Below the pieces are notes generated by a model. The model was not told the DNA's origin. It saw nothing but the letters and a program-made list of their open reading frames with translations, and did no database searches. 39,524 nt of DNA from an uncultured Oscillochloris sp. (GTDB lineage: Bacteria > Chloroflexota > Chloroflexia > Chloroflexales > Chloroflexaceae). The translations under genes were made by a program, and so were the position numbers. The stretch lies in NCBI GenBank assembly GCA_903887465.1, contig CAISPW010000084.1:1-39524 (forward strand), given 5' to 3'. Below are positions 23,003-33,264 of the stretch, piece after piece (the first letter of the stretch is position 1; each line of letters starts with the position of its first letter).

Positions 23003-23104
23003 TATAGCAATCCTACATAGGTTGTGAAGAGGAGTCGAGCCTTTAGGCGGCGCGCTCCGGCTAAAGCCTCGACTCCATGCGACAACTCTCATAGGATTGC
23101 TATA
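23003..23104. repeat. 102-bp palindromic MITE-like element, copy 2
   Basis: Same ends as copy 1 (TATAGCAATCCTA at 23003-23015, TAGGATTGCTATA at 23092-23104) and the same inner stem; the loops differ. It ends two bases before the stop codon of the membrane glycosyltransferase gene. Confidence 0.88.
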
Positions 23105-23106
23105 CG

Positions 23107-25377
23107 TCACGACACGCCCGTGTCGTGATCTGGTGCGTGATCGCAGGCGATCAGTGCGATGAACGGCAGCAGCCAGGTCAGGTACTGATTGAAGAAGACC
23201 GGGTTAAAGCCGACGAAGACCGCCATGGTGAGCAGCCCGGCGGTAAACATCTGAACCTCGCGCCGGGCCGCTGCGGCATAGACCCCGAGCAGCGCCAGCA
23301 CGATGATCAGCCGAGAGGCGATGCCGGTGAAGGGCGGGAAGATCTCGCCCAAAATCCAACTGGCTGACGCCGCCGAACTGCCCATCGTCGCGGTGCGCGT
23401 CGCCGAGAACAAGATCGATAAAACGAAGCCGGGGGCGTTCCAGGCCAGGAACGGCAGCGCAACGATCAGCGGGAGGCTCAGGATCGTCAGCAGGGCGACG
23501 GCGGCGCGCATAATCCGGGTCTGCCGCCAGCCTGCCCGGCCAGAGACGGCCATCGGCGTATGCGCGCTGTGCCAGACCCAGATGCAGTAGAGGGGCACCA
23601 GGAAGATCGCGATCTGCTTGATCGCCAGCGAGACGCTCAGGCTGAGCAGCGCCCCCCATAGCCGCCACGCTACAGGCGTGCGCTGGTCAGCGGATCCACC
23701 TCCGCCTGCGGGGCGGGCGGCAGGCGAGCGGTAGGAATACAGAAGCGCCAGCGAGAGCGTGAGGAAGAAGATCGACAGGAAATCAATGTTCGCCGACGTG
23801 GCACTCGCAAGGGTCCAGCGGTGTAGCAGCCAGAAGGCCGCCGCAACGCCGGCCAGCAGTGGCCGACCACTCTTGTTCAGCAATATGTAGATCAGCAGCG
23901 CGGTGCCGATAGCGCAGGCCAGGAAAACGACACGCCAGAAGATAATCCAGGAGTCGAAGGTCTGCAAGCCAAGTGTATGGACCAGCGCCCCCAGCAGGTA
24001 GAAGAGCGGAAAGTACGTGGCGTACTTGTCGTTCGTCCGCATATTGCCGGCGAGTACGCGCTCGTACGGATTCTGTCCCGTAGCGAGCCTGACGCTGTCA
24101 CGCCAGATGTAGAGGATATCGGGCTTGCCAACGACCGGCTGGCTCCAGATATAGAGGTCGATCCCAACCGTTATCACCACCGCCGCCGACAGGATGATCC
24201 ACGCGGTGTCGGCGATGAGCCGCCCACGGAGGCTCTGCCCTGTCCGAGGGATGAGATCTAGCGCGAGCCAGTTCAGGCTGAGCAGGATCAGCAGCAGGCC
24301 GGGAACCATCGGCACGATGCCACTCGCGTGCTGGACGAGCAGCGCCGCGATCCCCAAGAGCAGCATCCCCGCATACGCCCGCAGCCTTGGCAGGCCAACC
24401 GCCCGCAGCCAGATGTAGCCGACAAGGGCGATGAGCGCCGCCCCGATCAGTTCGATATCTGGAGCGCGGGTGACTCCCCATAGCAGACCCACACCAATCA
24501 GGGCCGCCGCAGCGATCGCCGCGAGTCGTCCATTCAAGCTGCGCCGCCTCGTCGGGGGCGGCGCGGAGATGGTATCCAGCTCTCCGTGCGCATCTTTCTG
24601 GAATAACGGCTTCGAAAGAAGCTGCTCGTAGGCCAGCGCCGCCAGGCTTAGCGCGCCTATGAGTAGCATCGTACTCCCCACCACCGCGTAGCGCCAGCCG
24701 GATGCCGCGTTCCAGATCAGGGCCAGGGCGATGATCGGCAGCAGCACGCCGGTGATCGCCCAAGGCGCATAGCCTGATCGGCGGACGAATAGGTAGGCTC
24801 CCACAAACAGCAGGCCGGCCCCAAGCATCACGATGTCAGGCACGCGACCACCACCAAGCACCTTGATCGGGCCGAGTACGAGGCCGAGTGAGCGGCCATC
24901 GCCTTCGATCACGAGCGGCGGCGCGACAAGCTGCAGGCCCAGGCGTTCCTGCGCTGTGGGGGGCAGGAGCAGGCGGTAGCGCCTGATCGTCGTCGGCACA
25001 TCGAGGGAGATGCGCTCCGCGCCCACGCGGATCGCGGCACCGGGCGTGCCGCCGGGGTGACCGCCCAGCGTAAACTGAAGCCATACAGCGCCGCCAGGAT
25101 TCGGCAGCGGCAGCGTGGCGTCGCCGGATGTCCAGCGGTAGGAGGGCGTCTGTCCAGGGAATTGCTCGGCGGCATACATCCCGACGGGCGGGGCCAGCCA
25201 GCCAAGCCGATCCATCCGCAGCGTATCGGCGCGCTGCGGGCGATAGGCGACGTACGCCAGCAGGATGATCAGCAGGAGCGCGACGAGCGGGAGGCCCGTG
25301 TTGATACTGAGGACAGCGCGCGCGCGAGGGTGTTTGGGCGATCCATGCCCACCAGAGGTGCGAGGGAGAAGTGTCAT
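23107..25377 (-). CDS. polytopic GT-C type glycosyltransferase-like membrane protein
   Basis: 756 residues. One membrane segment at about 27-45, an extracellular beta-rich part (about 60-175, with LWLQFTLGG-like strands), then about a dozen further hydrophobic segments to the end. The second half, with GIDLYIWSQPVVGKPDILYI, the loop GQNPYERVLAGN and YFPLFYLLGALVH, looks like the DUF2029/GT87 mannosyltransferase fold: an acidic residue in the first loop and NPYE before YFPL are typical. These enzymes use polyprenyl-phosphate sugars outside the membrane. The donor and acceptor are unknown. It follows nuoN by 63 bases and probably rides on the nuo transcript, although it has no obvious link to complex I. 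Confidence 0.75.
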   Translation of the reverse strand: MTLLPRTSGGHGSPKHPRARAVLSINTGLPLVALLLIILLAYVAYRPQRADTLRMDRLGWLAPPVGMYAAEQFPGQTPSYRWTSGDATLPLPNPGGAVWLQFTLGGHPGGTPGAAIRVGAERISLDVPTTIRRYRLLLPPTAQERLGLQLVAPPLVIEGDGRSLGLVLGPIKVLGGGRVPDIVMLGAGLLFVGAYLFVRRSGYAPWAITGVLLPIIALALIWNAASGWRYAVVGSTMLLIGALSLAALAYEQLLSKPLFQKDAHGELDTISAPPPTRRRSLNGRLAAIAAAALIGVGLLWGVTRAPDIELIGAALIALVGYIWLRAVGLPRLRAYAGMLLLGIAALLVQHASGIVPMVPGLLLILLSLNWLALDLIPRTGQSLRGRLIADTAWIILSAAVVITVGIDLYIWSQPVVGKPDILYIWRDSVRLATGQNPYERVLAGNMRTNDKYATYFPLFYLLGALVHTLGLQTFDSWIIFWRVVFLACAIGTALLIYILLNKSGRPLLAGVAAAFWLLHRWTLASATSANIDFLSIFFLTLSLALLYSYRSPAARPAGGGGSADQRTPVAWRLWGALLSLSVSLAIKQIAIFLVPLYCIWVWHSAHTPMAVSGRAGWRQTRIMRAAVALLTILSLPLIVALPFLAWNAPGFVLSILFSATRTATMGSSAASASWILGEIFPPFTGIASRLIIVLALLGVYAAAARREVQMFTAGLLTMAVFVGFNPVFFNQYLTWLLPFIALIACDHAPDHDTGVS

Positions 25378-25395
25378 TGCAGCTGCGGAAAGAGG

Positions 25396-25434
25396 GTTTT
25401 CAAGGGAGGAGAACCCTCCCTTGACCCTCCCATT
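25396..25434. repeat. imperfect hairpin GAGGGTTTTCAAGGGAGG type
   Basis: GAGGGTT-TTCAAGGGAGG and CCTCCCTTGA-CCCTC pair across AGAAC. The same hairpin family is found at 37533-37577 and 38911-38931. Lies between nuoN and the glycosyltransferase gene. Confidence 0.65.
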
Positions 25435-25440
25435 TCCAGG

Positions 25441-27045
25441 TTAGATCCCCGCCACGGCCTGCACGCGGCTAATGATGCCGAGGATGAGGTTGGGGAAGAT
25501 GCCGAGGATGACCAGACCGAGTACGGAGATGCTCAGAGCCGACATGATCCCGACGGGGGCGACCAGAGGTTCCTCGCTGGCCGGTGCCGTGATAAACATG
25601 GCCTTGAGCATGCCCAGGTAGTAGTAGAGGCTGACAATCGTCGTGAACAGGGCAATGATCACGATCCACCATGCCCCGGTCTGCCAGGCCACCATAAAGA
25701 TGTAGAACTTGGCGAAGAAGCCGGCCAGGGGCGGCACACCGGCCAGCGAGAGGATGCAGAAGGCGAAGAGGACGGCCAGGGGCAGATTGCGCCGGGCCAG
25801 CCCGTTCAGGTCGCTGATATCATCGCCGCCGACGGCCATGCTGATCGCGGCCAGCGCCCCGAATCCGCCGATGTTGGTCAGCGTGTAGACCACCAGATAG
25901 TAGAGCAGCGCCGCCGTGCCCTGGCTGCGGTCGAACGCCTGGGGGGCCGCCCAGGCCACTAGGCCGAGCAGGATGAACCCGGCCTGGGCGATGCTGGAGT
26001 AGGCCAGCAGACGCTTGGCGTTGGTCTGCGGCAGCGCCGCGAGGTTGCCGACGATCAGCGTGAGCAGGGCCAGGAAGGCCAGCAGGCTCGTCCAGCCGCC
26101 CAGGTTCGCGTTGAGGATGGCCGAGCCTGCGAGGCTGGGGTAGGCGACGGTGAGCAGGCGGAAGAGCAGGATGAAGCCGGCGGCCTTTGAGGCCGTGGAG
26201 ATAAATGCCGTGACCGGCGTGGGCGCGCCTTGGTACACATCAGGCGACCAGCCGTGGAAGGGCACCACCGCGACCTTATAGCCAGCCCCAGCGATGATCA
26301 GCACCATGCTCAGGGTGAGCAGCGGGCCACCCTGTCGAGAGAGCTCGGCGATCTTGCTTAGCTGGGTCAGATCGTTGGCCACGCCGTTGCCACCCATGGC
26401 GCTAGCCGCAAAGCCGTAGGCCAGGCTCATGCCGTAGAGCAGGATGCCCGACGACATCGCGCCGAAGAGGAAGTACTTCATGCCGGCCTCAGACGCGCGG
26501 GCCTCGCCGTGGAAGTAGCCGGCCAGGATGTAGAGCGGGATGGAGGTCATCTCCACGCCCAGGAAGATCAGCACCAACTCGGTGGCCCCCGCCATCAGGC
26601 ACATGCCCATGGTCGAGAAGATGATCAGGGCGTAGAACTCGGCCGGGTTGCTGGTGGGGTGGTAGTCTAGGCAGAGCAGGCTGGTGAGGAACGCCGCACC
26701 GATGAAGGTCAGCCGGGAGATCATGGTCAGGTCATCGGTGGCGAAGACGCCGATGATCGGGCGCTGGCCGGGGCCGCCGGACTGCAGGTTGTGCAGGATA
26801 TTGGTGAAGAAGTTGGTCGGTGCCGTCTCGGGCAACTTGTAGACATAGCCGCTCTGCACTAGGGCGATCAGAAAGATCATGCCCAGGCCGATGGCGGTGA
26901 GCTGGGCCGAGGCGCGCACGCGCTCCAGCCGGGCCGCGTCGGTGTTCGCCCAGCGCTCAAAAATATCGGAGCCGAGCACGAGCAGGGCCAGCACCAGCAG
27001 CAAGATCTCCGGCAGGATGCGCGGGACGTCGGTGATCTGAAACAT
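25441..27045 (-). CDS. nuoN: complex I antiporter-like subunit NuoN
   Basis: Proton-pumping membrane-arm subunit nearest to NuoK. 534 residues, about 14 membrane helices. Family signs: [20 protein letters not shown] at the start, [20 protein letters not shown] (the conserved helix-5 Glu), [20 protein letters not shown] with a following STASKAAGF (conserved Lys), and [20 protein letters not shown]. The ATG at 27045 has GAGGT seven bases upstream; the frame continues upstream through repeat DNA and a longer start is not real. It is the last nuo gene. It follows the second nuoM by 158 bases filled with repeats. Confidence 0.95.
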   Translation of the reverse strand: MFQITDVPRILPEILLLVLALLVLGSDIFERWANTDAARLERVRASAQLTAIGLGMIFLIALVQSGYVYKLPETAPTNFFTNILHNLQSGGPGQRPIIGVFATDDLTMISRLTFIGAAFLTSLLCLDYHPTSNPAEFYALIIFSTMGMCLMAGATELVLIFLGVEMTSIPLYILAGYFHGEARASEAGMKYFLFGAMSSGILLYGMSLAYGFAASAMGGNGVANDLTQLSKIAELSRQGGPLLTLSMVLIIAGAGYKVAVVPFHGWSPDVYQGAPTPVTAFISTASKAAGFILLFRLLTVAYPSLAGSAILNANLGGWTSLLAFLALLTLIVGNLAALPQTNAKRLLAYSSIAQAGFILLGLVAWAAPQAFDRSQGTAALLYYLVVYTLTNIGGFGALAAISMAVGGDDISDLNGLARRNLPLAVLFAFCILSLAGVPPLAGFFAKFYIFMVAWQTGAWWIVIIALFTTIVSLYYYLGMLKAMFITAPASEEPLVAPVGIMSALSISVLGLVILGIFPNLILGIISRVQAVAGI

Positions 27046-27061
27046 CTCCACTACCTCTATT

Positions 27062-27197
27062 ATCGGGGCTGCGCCCCAGACCCAGCGCTTTATCATCGGG
27101 GCTGCGCCCCAGACCCAGCTTTGTGTGGCCGGTAAAGGCGAAGCCGTTAGCCTGCCACACAAAAGATTCGCGGGAGTGGCTTCGCCACGCCCAAACC
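27062..27197. repeat. REP-like element, copy G, with a 25-bp tandem module
   Basis: A 25-base module starting ATCGGGGCTGCGCCCCAGAC occurs at 27062-27086 and 27095-27119, followed by a long imperfect stem TTTGTGTGGC...GCCACACAAA (27120-27164) and GGGAGTGGC-TTC-GCCACGCCC (27170-27190). It fills the nuoM-nuoN gap. Confidence 0.8.
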
Positions 27198-27203
27198 TCC
27201 GCC

Positions 27204-28718
27204 CTAGGGACGGACGGCCACGATCACATCATTCAGCTGCTGGGCGATTGGACTGACGCCCTGGCTGATCACCTCGGTCAGCACCGACGGGTAGAGTCCG
27301 ACCGCGATCAGGATGGCCGCCAGGATGGAGGCTCCGGTGTACTCCTGCCAGGTCAGCTTGGGCAGATGCAGAAACTCCGGGTTCTTCACCTCGTCGAAGA
27401 AGACGGCGTAGACCGCGCGCAGGATGTAGGCTCCGGTGATCGGGATGGAGACCGCAGCGATCACCGCGATCAGCGGGTACTTCTCCCAGACGCCGATGAA
27501 GATGTTGAACTCGGCCCAGAACCCGGCGAATCCGGGCATGCCCATCGACGACAGGCCGCCAAGGATAAACATCACGGCGGCGAAGGGCATCACCTTGCCC
27601 AGGCCGCCCAGTTCGGGTAACTGGCGGGTGTGGGTGCGCTCGTAGACCATGCGCCCGACCACGGAGAAGAAGAGGGCGGTCATCACACCGTGGGCAAACA
27701 TCTGGAGCACCGCGCCCATCAGGGCGATCTGTGTGCCGGTGGCCAGGGCCATCATCACCAGGCCCATGTGGCTCACCGACGAGTAGCCGATGATGTACTT
27801 AGCGTCGCGCTGGGCCATCGCGATGGTCGCCCCGTAGACCACGTTCAGGATGGTCATGACCGCGAAGATCGGCAGCCAATCGTGGGCACCACTGGGCATC
27901 AGCCACATCGCGGCGCGCAGGCAGCCGTAGGCCCCGAGCTTCATCAGCACCCCGGCGTGGAGCATGCTCACCGCCGTGGGCGCGGCCACGTGGCCGGTGG
28001 GGCTCCAGGTATGGAAGGGGAACATGCCGGCCAGCACGGCAAAGCCGAGGAAGAGCGGCGGGAAGAAGATCCGCTGCAGGTCGCCCGACATGGTCACATT
28101 GCGAGCCAGTACGATCATGTCGAAGGTGCGCAGGCCGCTGCCGAAGTAGATCGCCAACATCCCGATGATCGCCAGGGCGCTGCCGGCCATCAGGAACATG
28201 GTCAGCTTCATCGCCCCGTACTCTTTGCGCGTGCTGCCCCAGATGCCAATCAGCAGGTACATCGGCAGCACGGCCAGTTCATAGAAGACGAAAAAGAGGA
28301 ACATGTCGAGCGAGACGAACACCCCGTAGACGCCGGTGGTGAGCAGGAGCAGCAGCACCCAGTACTCTTTGGTGCGGTTCTCGATATTCCAGCTCATCAG
28401 CGCGCCGGTGAAGATCACCACCCCGTTGAGTACCAGCATCGCCAGACTGATCCCGTCGACGCCGAGTAGGTAGGAGACGCCGAGCTGGGGGATCCAGTCG
28501 AGCCGCTCGACGAACTGGAAGCCGCCGATGGCCGGGCTGTAGCCCAGGAAGACCAGCACAGACAGCACCAGCGACAGGAAGGCGAACCCCGTGCCGACCA
28601 GGCGCATCAGCTGGCGCTGGCCACCAGGGATGACGGCGATCAGCAGCGTCGGTGCGAGCAGGCTGAGCCAGGTCAGGCTCAACCAGGGGATACTTGTTGG
28701 GAGGGTGATCAGGCCCAT
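27204..28718 (-). CDS. nuoM: complex I antiporter-like subunit NuoM, second copy
   Basis: 504 residues, close to standard Nuo[21 protein letters not shown] carries the helix-5 Glu, [20 protein letters not shown] and [13 protein letters not shown] the conserved His, Lys and Gly, and [20 protein letters not shown] the helix-12 Lys region. The start ATG at 28718 has GGAG five bases before it. It differs strongly from the first copy ([11 protein letters not shown] against DAYSQAPVGGSIM), so the duplication is old and each copy likely has its own place in the membrane arm. This copy is more like canonical NuoM, as judged by eye. Confidence 0.95.
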   Translation of the reverse strand: MGLITLPTSIPWLSLTWLSLLAPTLLIAVIPGGQRQLMRLVGTGFAFLSLVLSVLVFLGYSPAIGGFQFVERLDWIPQLGVSYLLGVDGISLAMLVLNGVVIFTGALMSWNIENRTKEYWVLLLLLTTGVYGVFVSLDMFLFFVFYELAVLPMYLLIGIWGSTRKEYGAMKLTMFLMAGSALAIIGMLAIYFGSGLRTFDMIVLARNVTMSGDLQRIFFPPLFLGFAVLAGMFPFHTWSPTGHVAAPTAVSMLHAGVLMKLGAYGCLRAAMWLMPSGAHDWLPIFAVMTILNVVYGATIAMAQRDAKYIIGYSSVSHMGLVMMALATGTQIALMGAVLQMFAHGVMTALFFSVVGRMVYERTHTRQLPELGGLGKVMPFAAVMFILGGLSSMGMPGFAGFWAEFNIFIGVWEKYPLIAVIAAVSIPITGAYILRAVYAVFFDEVKNPEFLHLPKLTWQEYTGASILAAILIAVGLYPSVLTEVISQGVSPIAQQLNDVIVAVRP

Positions 28719-28737
28719 AGAGCTCCGGGTTGGCGCG

Positions 28738-28765
28738 GTAGGGGCGCGTCGCGACGCGCCCCTAC
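28738..28765. repeat. 28-bp perfect palindrome between the two nuoM genes
   Basis: GTAGGGGCGCGTCG followed directly by its exact complement, no loop. GTAGGGGCGCG-type palindromes are widely dispersed in some GC-rich genomes, from general knowledge. Confidence 0.9.
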
Positions 28766-28784
28766 GACACAATCTGCAATCTTC

Positions 28785-30452
28785 CTACAGCACACGCTGG
28801 AATACCGCCACCATCTGGAGCGCGGCGGCGTTAAACAGGTTCATGATCGGGTACGGGTAGACGCCGAGTACCAGCAAGATCGCCAGGAAGGGCACAGTCG
28901 CCCACAACTCGGCAGGGCGCAGGTCGGCGAACCCGTGGGCGGCCTCGCCGGTCGGCCCGAGGAAGATCCGCTGGTACATTAGCAGCAGGGCCAGGGCGGT
29001 GATGATCAGGCCGATCACCGCCAGGTTGGTGAAGAGCGGCAAGGTGGCCCAGGCTCCACGGAAAATGAAGAACTCACCGACGAAGCCAGCGAGGCCGGGC
29101 AGGCCCAGGTTGGCGAACATGGCCACGCCCATCACCCCGGCGAAGGTAGGTGCCACCGTGCGCAGGCCGCCGAGGCCGCTCAGTTCCCAGCTCCCAGTGC
29201 GCTTGTGCATGGCACCGGCCAGGTAGAACAGCGCGCCGGTACTCAGGCCGTGGGCCACCATCTGCATCAGCGCACCGTTGATTGCAATCGCCCGCGAGTC
29301 CTGCGAGACCCCGACCTGCCCGGCGGCGGCCGCCGCAATCGCCAGCATCACATAGCCCATGTGGTTGATGCTGGTGTAGGCAATCAGGCGCTTGATATCG
29401 CCGCCGACATTGGCCAGGGCACCGAAGGATCCGGCCACGATACCCACCAGGGCCAGGGCACCCATCACCGGGGCGAAGGCGTGGGCCGCATCGGGCACCA
29501 GGGGCAGCAAGATGCGCAGCATGCCGTACGCGCCCATCTTGCTCATCACAGCGGACAACATGATCGATCCGCCAACCGGAGCCTGGCTGTAGGCGTCGGG
29601 CAGCCAGGTATGGAAAGGCCAGACCGCCAGCTTGATCGCAAAGGCGACGAAGATCGCCCAGAAGGCGATGCTGGTGTAGAGCAGCGGGTAGGGGCCGTTC
29701 GCCCCGAGCATACGCACCACGCCGATCTTGGTCATGTAGCTATAGATGATCTCGCGCAGGGTGCCGGTGGTGCCCTCCACCGCCAGACCCTGGCCGAGCC
29801 GCCCGAGGCTGATCAGGTCGAAGGTGGGCGCGCCGACATTGCGGGTGGCCAGATAGAGTACCTGGAAGAGCAGCAGCAGGCCGACCGAGCCAGCCATGGT
29901 GTAGATAAAGAACTTAAAGGCGGCGTAGCGGCGATTCTCACGGCCCCAGAGCTGGATGATGAAGAAGGCCGGCACCAGGCTGAACTCCCAGAAGATGAAG
30001 AAGAAGAAGAAGTTCAGGGCCACAAAGTAGCCGATCATCGCCGCCTCAAGCAGCAGCAACAGGGCGAAGTGCGTTTTAACCCGCTCGGTCACGCCCCAGG
30101 ATGCAGCCACGGCCAGGGGGGCCATCACCACGGTGAGCAGCACCATGGGCAGGCTCAGGCCATCCACACCCAGGAAGTAGTCGACGCGGATCGCCGTGAT
30201 CCAGGCGATCTTCTCGGCAAACTGCACCACCCCCTGGCCGTCGGCGGTCGCCGCAGGGCTAAAGCCAGCCGCCACCACGGCGGCGATGGCGATCGGCAGG
30301 CCCATCCAGGCGGCGACGCCGATCTTCACCAGGCGATCATCCCAGCGCAGCGCACCGGCCAGGCCGACCAGGGCCATGCCCAGCAGGGGCGACAGCAGCA
30401 GCAGCGTCAGCCAGGGCACGCCATCCGGCGAAGACATAAGGTAGGCAGGCAT
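28785..30452 (-). CDS. nuoM: complex I antiporter-like subunit NuoM, first copy
   Basis: 555 residues. FFIFWEFSLVPAFFIIQLWG has the helix-5 Glu, VWPFHTWLPDAYSQAPVGGS and LSAVMSKMGAYGMLR the conserved His and Lys, and DIKRLIAYTSINHMGYVMLA the helix-12 Lys. All proton-path residues I can identify are present, so it should pump. It has longer loops than the second copy (about residues 195-255). ATG at 30452 with GAGGA upstream. Two NuoM proteins in one operon match the enlarged complex I described from some bacteria, with one more antiporter unit than usual. Confidence 0.95.
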   Translation of the reverse strand: MPAYLMSSPDGVPWLTLLLLSPLLGMALVGLAGALRWDDRLVKIGVAAWMGLPIAIAAVVAAGFSPAATADGQGVVQFAEKIAWITAIRVDYFLGVDGLSLPMVLLTVVMAPLAVAASWGVTERVKTHFALLLLLEAAMIGYFVALNFFFFFIFWEFSLVPAFFIIQLWGRENRRYAAFKFFIYTMAGSVGLLLLFQVLYLATRNVGAPTFDLISLGRLGQGLAVEGTTGTLREIIYSYMTKIGVVRMLGANGPYPLLYTSIAFWAIFVAFAIKLAVWPFHTWLPDAYSQAPVGGSIMLSAVMSKMGAYGMLRILLPLVPDAAHAFAPVMGALALVGIVAGSFGALANVGGDIKRLIAYTSINHMGYVMLAIAAAAAGQVGVSQDSRAIAINGALMQMVAHGLSTGALFYLAGAMHKRTGSWELSGLGGLRTVAPTFAGVMGVAMFANLGLPGLAGFVGEFFIFRGAWATLPLFTNLAVIGLIITALALLLMYQRIFLGPTGEAAHGFADLRPAELWATVPFLAILLVLGVYPYPIMNLFNAAALQMVAVFQRVL

Positions 30453-30464
30453 ATATTCCTCGTA

Positions 30465-30574
30465 GGGGCGAAGCATTCGCCATAAATGGGGGGCGGCGCA
30501 CACTTCACCCTCACCCCAAACAACGCACTGGCATCCCTGATACTACCAATTGGGGCACGGCGAATGCTCCGCCC
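30465..30574. repeat. inverted repeat with GGGGCGAAGCATTCGCC arms
   Basis: Left arm 30465-30481, right arm 30559-30574 (GGCGAATGCTCCGCCC), one or two mismatches, loop of about 77 bases. The left arm resembles the 17-bp repeat at 7689 and 8183. Lies between nuoL and nuoM. Confidence 0.7.
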
Positions 30575-30586
30575 GGCACCCCAACA

Positions 30587-32779
30587 TTATTTTTTAATCA
30601 CATACAGGTAGAGCATCGCCAGGGCCAGCGCACCGGCGAATACATAGGCCACATAGTCCTGGGCCTTGCCGGTCTGCAGGCGGCGGGCCTGCCGACCGAC
30701 GGCGTTCGTTCCGCTGGCCAGGGCGTCCGGCCCATCGTTGAGCAGCGTGTCGTCGATAATAAAGTTCACCCGGCTGATGAAGAGTGTCAGCTTGCCCACG
30801 CCGTCCACAATCCCGTCGAGCAGGAGGCTATCGAGGACGGCCCAGGCCAAGGTCAGGATCGCGGTGAGCCGACCGAAGCTGGCCGCGTATAGCTCGTCGA
30901 TGCGGTACTTCTCGTTCAGCAGGCGGAACATGCCCGGCACCCGCGCATCCAGCGGGTCGGTGTCCTGGGCCGCAGCGAAGGCGCTGCGGTAGGCGAGCCA
31001 GCCGGCGGCGATGCCGGATCCCGCCACCAGCAGGGAGATGCCCGCCACCAGCCAGTTGATCTCCGCCACCTCTTGGCCCCACAGGCGAGCCAGCCAGAAG
31101 CTGCCGGGGATGTTGTGGAAGGGCAGATTGAAGAGTCCCGCCGTCAGCGCGAAGCTGGCCAGCACCACCAGGGCCGCCGTCATCGTCGGCGACTCGTGCC
31201 AGGGGCTGTGGGCGGCGTGAGCGTCGGCGTGGTTGGCGTGGCCGGGGTGATCATCGTGGCCGAGATGATCATCATGCCCGACGGGGTGCGGCTCCGTGTT
31301 CACAAAGACCACCGGCTTCTCGCCACGGAACGCGCCGAAGAAGACCAGCAGCCACTGGCGGGTCATGTAGAATGCGGTCAGGAAGGCCGCCAGGGTCAGC
31401 ACGCCATAGACCACGAAGTTGCCGTCCTCCATGGCGTGGGCCAGGATCTCGTCCTTGCTCCAGAAGCCGGCGAAGGGCACGATCCCGGCCAGGGCCAGAT
31501 AGCCGATCGAGTAGGTCCAGAACGTCCAGGGCAACTTGGTGCGCAGGCCGCCCATATTGCGGATGTCCTGCGCGGTCTGCTGGGCGGCGTACTCGTCGCG
31601 GTGATGCAGCTTCTCGATGGCGACGGTGCCTTCCATCGCGTGGATGACCGCGCCGGAGCCGAGGAAGAGCAGCGCCTTGAAGAAGGCGTGGGTGAGCAGG
31701 TGGAACATCCCGGCCACCCAGCCGCCGATGCCGAGGGCGGCCACCATAAAGCCGAGTTGGCTGAGCGTGCTGTAGGCCAGAATGCGCTTGATGTCGTACT
31801 GGGCCACCGCGATAGTGGCCGCAAACAACGCGGTGAACGCGCCGATGAACCGCACCACCGTCAGGGCGGTGCCGTTATCGGCCAGGAAGATCGGGTAGGT
31901 GCGGGCCACCAGAAACACCCCGGCGGCCACCATGGTCGCGGCGTGAATCAGCGCCGACACCGGGGTCGGACCCTCCATCGCGTCGGGCAGCCAGACGTGC
32001 AGCGGGAATTGGGCCGACTTGCCGATGGTGCCGCAAAAGAGCAGCAGGGCGATCCCGCTGGCGTGGCTCATGCCCAGCATGCCAGGCTCGCTGCCGATGC
32101 GCTTGAGGAATTCGGGGTTGAAGATCTCGCCCTCGCCGGTACCCAGGGCCAGGCTGCCCGCCTGCGTCCACAGGTAGACGAGGCCGACCATCATCAGCAC
32201 ATCGCCGATGCGCGTGGTGATGAACGCCTTGACGGCGGCGCGGTAGGCTTGGGGCCGCTCGTAGAGAAAGCCGATCAGCAGGTACGAGCAGAGGCCCATG
32301 ATCTCCCAGGCCATGAAGAAGAGCAGCAGGTTATCGGCCATGGTCATCAGCAGCATCGCCGACGTAAACAGCGAGATGAAGCTGAAGAAGCGGCTCTGGC
32401 GCGGGTTGCTGGCCATGTAGCCGATCGAGAACAGGTGGATGCAGGTCGCGGTGATCGTCACCATCGCCAGCATCACGGCCACCGGCGAGTCGATGTACAC
32501 CCCCATGCTGAAGGTGGAGGAGCCAGCGGGTGCCCAGGCGAAGCGCTGGACGACGGCGGGCGCCGGGAAGGTGAACCCCTCGCCTTCCACGACGGCATGG
32601 GATGCCCCGGCCACCGCAGCGAGCAGGCCGATCGCCACCAGTGTCGCGGCCAGCATCAGGCCGGTGGCCGTCCACGTGCTGGCCGGCTTGCTCTGGCGCA
32701 GCGGGGTGAAGGTGATCAGCGCGAAGCCGAGCAGCGGCAGCGCCGGGATCAGCCAAGCGTATTGCAGGAAGAACGTCAT
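30587..32779 (-). CDS. nuoL: complex I antiporter-like subunit NuoL
   Basis: Distal proton pump of the membrane arm, 730 residues, somewhat longer than the E. coli protein (about 610). [20 protein letters not shown] (helix-5 Glu), [20 protein letters not shown] and [17 protein letters not shown] (conserved His, Lys), and [21 protein letters not shown] loop near 510-545 is very rich in His and Asp ([20 protein letters not shown]), a feature seen in other bacterial NuoL. The lateral helix and a last membrane anchor follow near the C-terminus ([20 protein letters not shown]). In two-NuoM complexes NuoL is reported to have an extended lateral helix; the extra length would fit. ATG at 32779 with GAGGAG. 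Confidence 0.96.
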   Translation of the reverse strand: MTFFLQYAWLIPALPLLGFALITFTPLRQSKPASTWTATGLMLAATLVAIGLLAAVAGASHAVVEGEGFTFPAPAVVQRFAWAPAGSSTFSMGVYIDSPVAVMLAMVTITATCIHLFSIGYMASNPRQSRFFSFISLFTSAMLLMTMADNLLLFFMAWEIMGLCSYLLIGFLYERPQAYRAAVKAFITTRIGDVLMMVGLVYLWTQAGSLALGTGEGEIFNPEFLKRIGSEPGMLGMSHASGIALLLFCGTIGKSAQFPLHVWLPDAMEGPTPVSALIHAATMVAAGVFLVARTYPIFLADNGTALTVVRFIGAFTALFAATIAVAQYDIKRILAYSTLSQLGFMVAALGIGGWVAGMFHLLTHAFFKALLFLGSGAVIHAMEGTVAIEKLHHRDEYAAQQTAQDIRNMGGLRTKLPWTFWTYSIGYLALAGIVPFAGFWSKDEILAHAMEDGNFVVYGVLTLAAFLTAFYMTRQWLLVFFGAFRGEKPVVFVNTEPHPVGHDDHLGHDDHPGHANHADAHAAHSPWHESPTMTAALVVLASFALTAGLFNLPFHNIPGSFWLARLWGQEVAEINWLVAGISLLVAGSGIAAGWLAYRSAFAAAQDTDPLDARVPGMFRLLNEKYRIDELYAASFGRLTAILTLAWAVLDSLLLDGIVDGVGKLTLFISRVNFIIDDTLLNDGPDALASGTNAVGRQARRLQTGKAQDYVAYVFAGALALAMLYLYVIKK

Positions 32780-32795
32780 CTGCTCCTCTGTCCAC

Positions 32796-32910
32796 TGACA
32801 CGGTGACGGGGTGACACAGTGACCGGGTGACACGGTGACGGGGTAACAGCTTTGCTGATTCCCGTATTCCTCTGCCACCGTGTCACCGTGTCACGTTGTC
32901 ACCCCGTCAC
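32796..32910. repeat. inverted minisatellite of GGTGACAC-type units
   Basis: Tandem GACACGGTGACGGGGT-like units (32796-32847) face reverse-complement units CACCGTGTCACCGTGTCAC and GTCACCCCGTCAC (32874-32910), so the gap nuoK-nuoL can fold into a long hairpin with a loop of about 26 bases. Same design as the minisatellite at 9232. Confidence 0.8.
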
Positions 32911-32922
32911 ATTATCACCGCC

Positions 32923-33240
32923 CTAACCCTTCAGACTATCCACACTATCGATATTCACCGTGAGCCAGCTGCGGTAGATGGCGATGATCATAGCCAGGCC
33001 AACGGCGGCCTCGGCGGCGGCCACGGTGATGATGAAGATGGCGAAGGTTGGCCCGGTGATAAAGCGCGGCTCCAGATAGCGCCAGAAGGCCACCAGGTTA
33101 ATATTCACCGAGTTGAGCATCAGCTCGACGCCCATGAGTACACCGACGAGGTTGCGGCGCGAGAGGGCGCCGAACAGGCCGATGCAGAACAGGGCGGCGG
33201 CCACCACCAGCACCGCCTCAAGCGGGATAGCGCGGGTCAT
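32923..33240 (-). CDS. nuoK: complex I subunit NuoK
   Basis: Small MrpC-like membrane subunit, 105 residues, three membrane helices. [20 protein letters not shown] holds the essential first Glu in helix 2, and [18 protein letters not shown] the second Glu in helix 3. Length and signatures are normal. It sits between nuoJ (24 bases away) and nuoL. GGAGG lies nine bases before the ATG. Confidence 0.96.
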   Translation of the reverse strand: MTRAIPLEAVLVVAAALFCIGLFGALSRRNLVGVLMGVELMLNSVNINLVAFWRYLEPRFITGPTFAIFIITVAAAEAAVGLAMIIAIYRSWLTVNIDSVDSLKG

Positions 33241-33264
33241 CGGGCATTACCTCCGGTAGCGCAA

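Noticed and set aside
27046-27162. Longer NuoN start with WVWGAAP repeated
   Set aside because: It is translated repeat DNA between genes; the ATG at 27045 has a ribosome site and the family N-terminus.
29205-30485. 426-codon plus-strand frame
   Set aside because: Antisense of the first nuoM copy.
31195-31300. His-rich NuoL loop as a novel metal-binding insertion
   Set aside because: His/Asp-rich loops at this position are common in bacterial NuoL.
31073-32806. 577-codon open frame on the plus strand
   Set aside because: Antisense shadow of nuoL; its translation is full of His, Gln, Gly and Arg as expected from a reversed membrane-protein gene of high GC.
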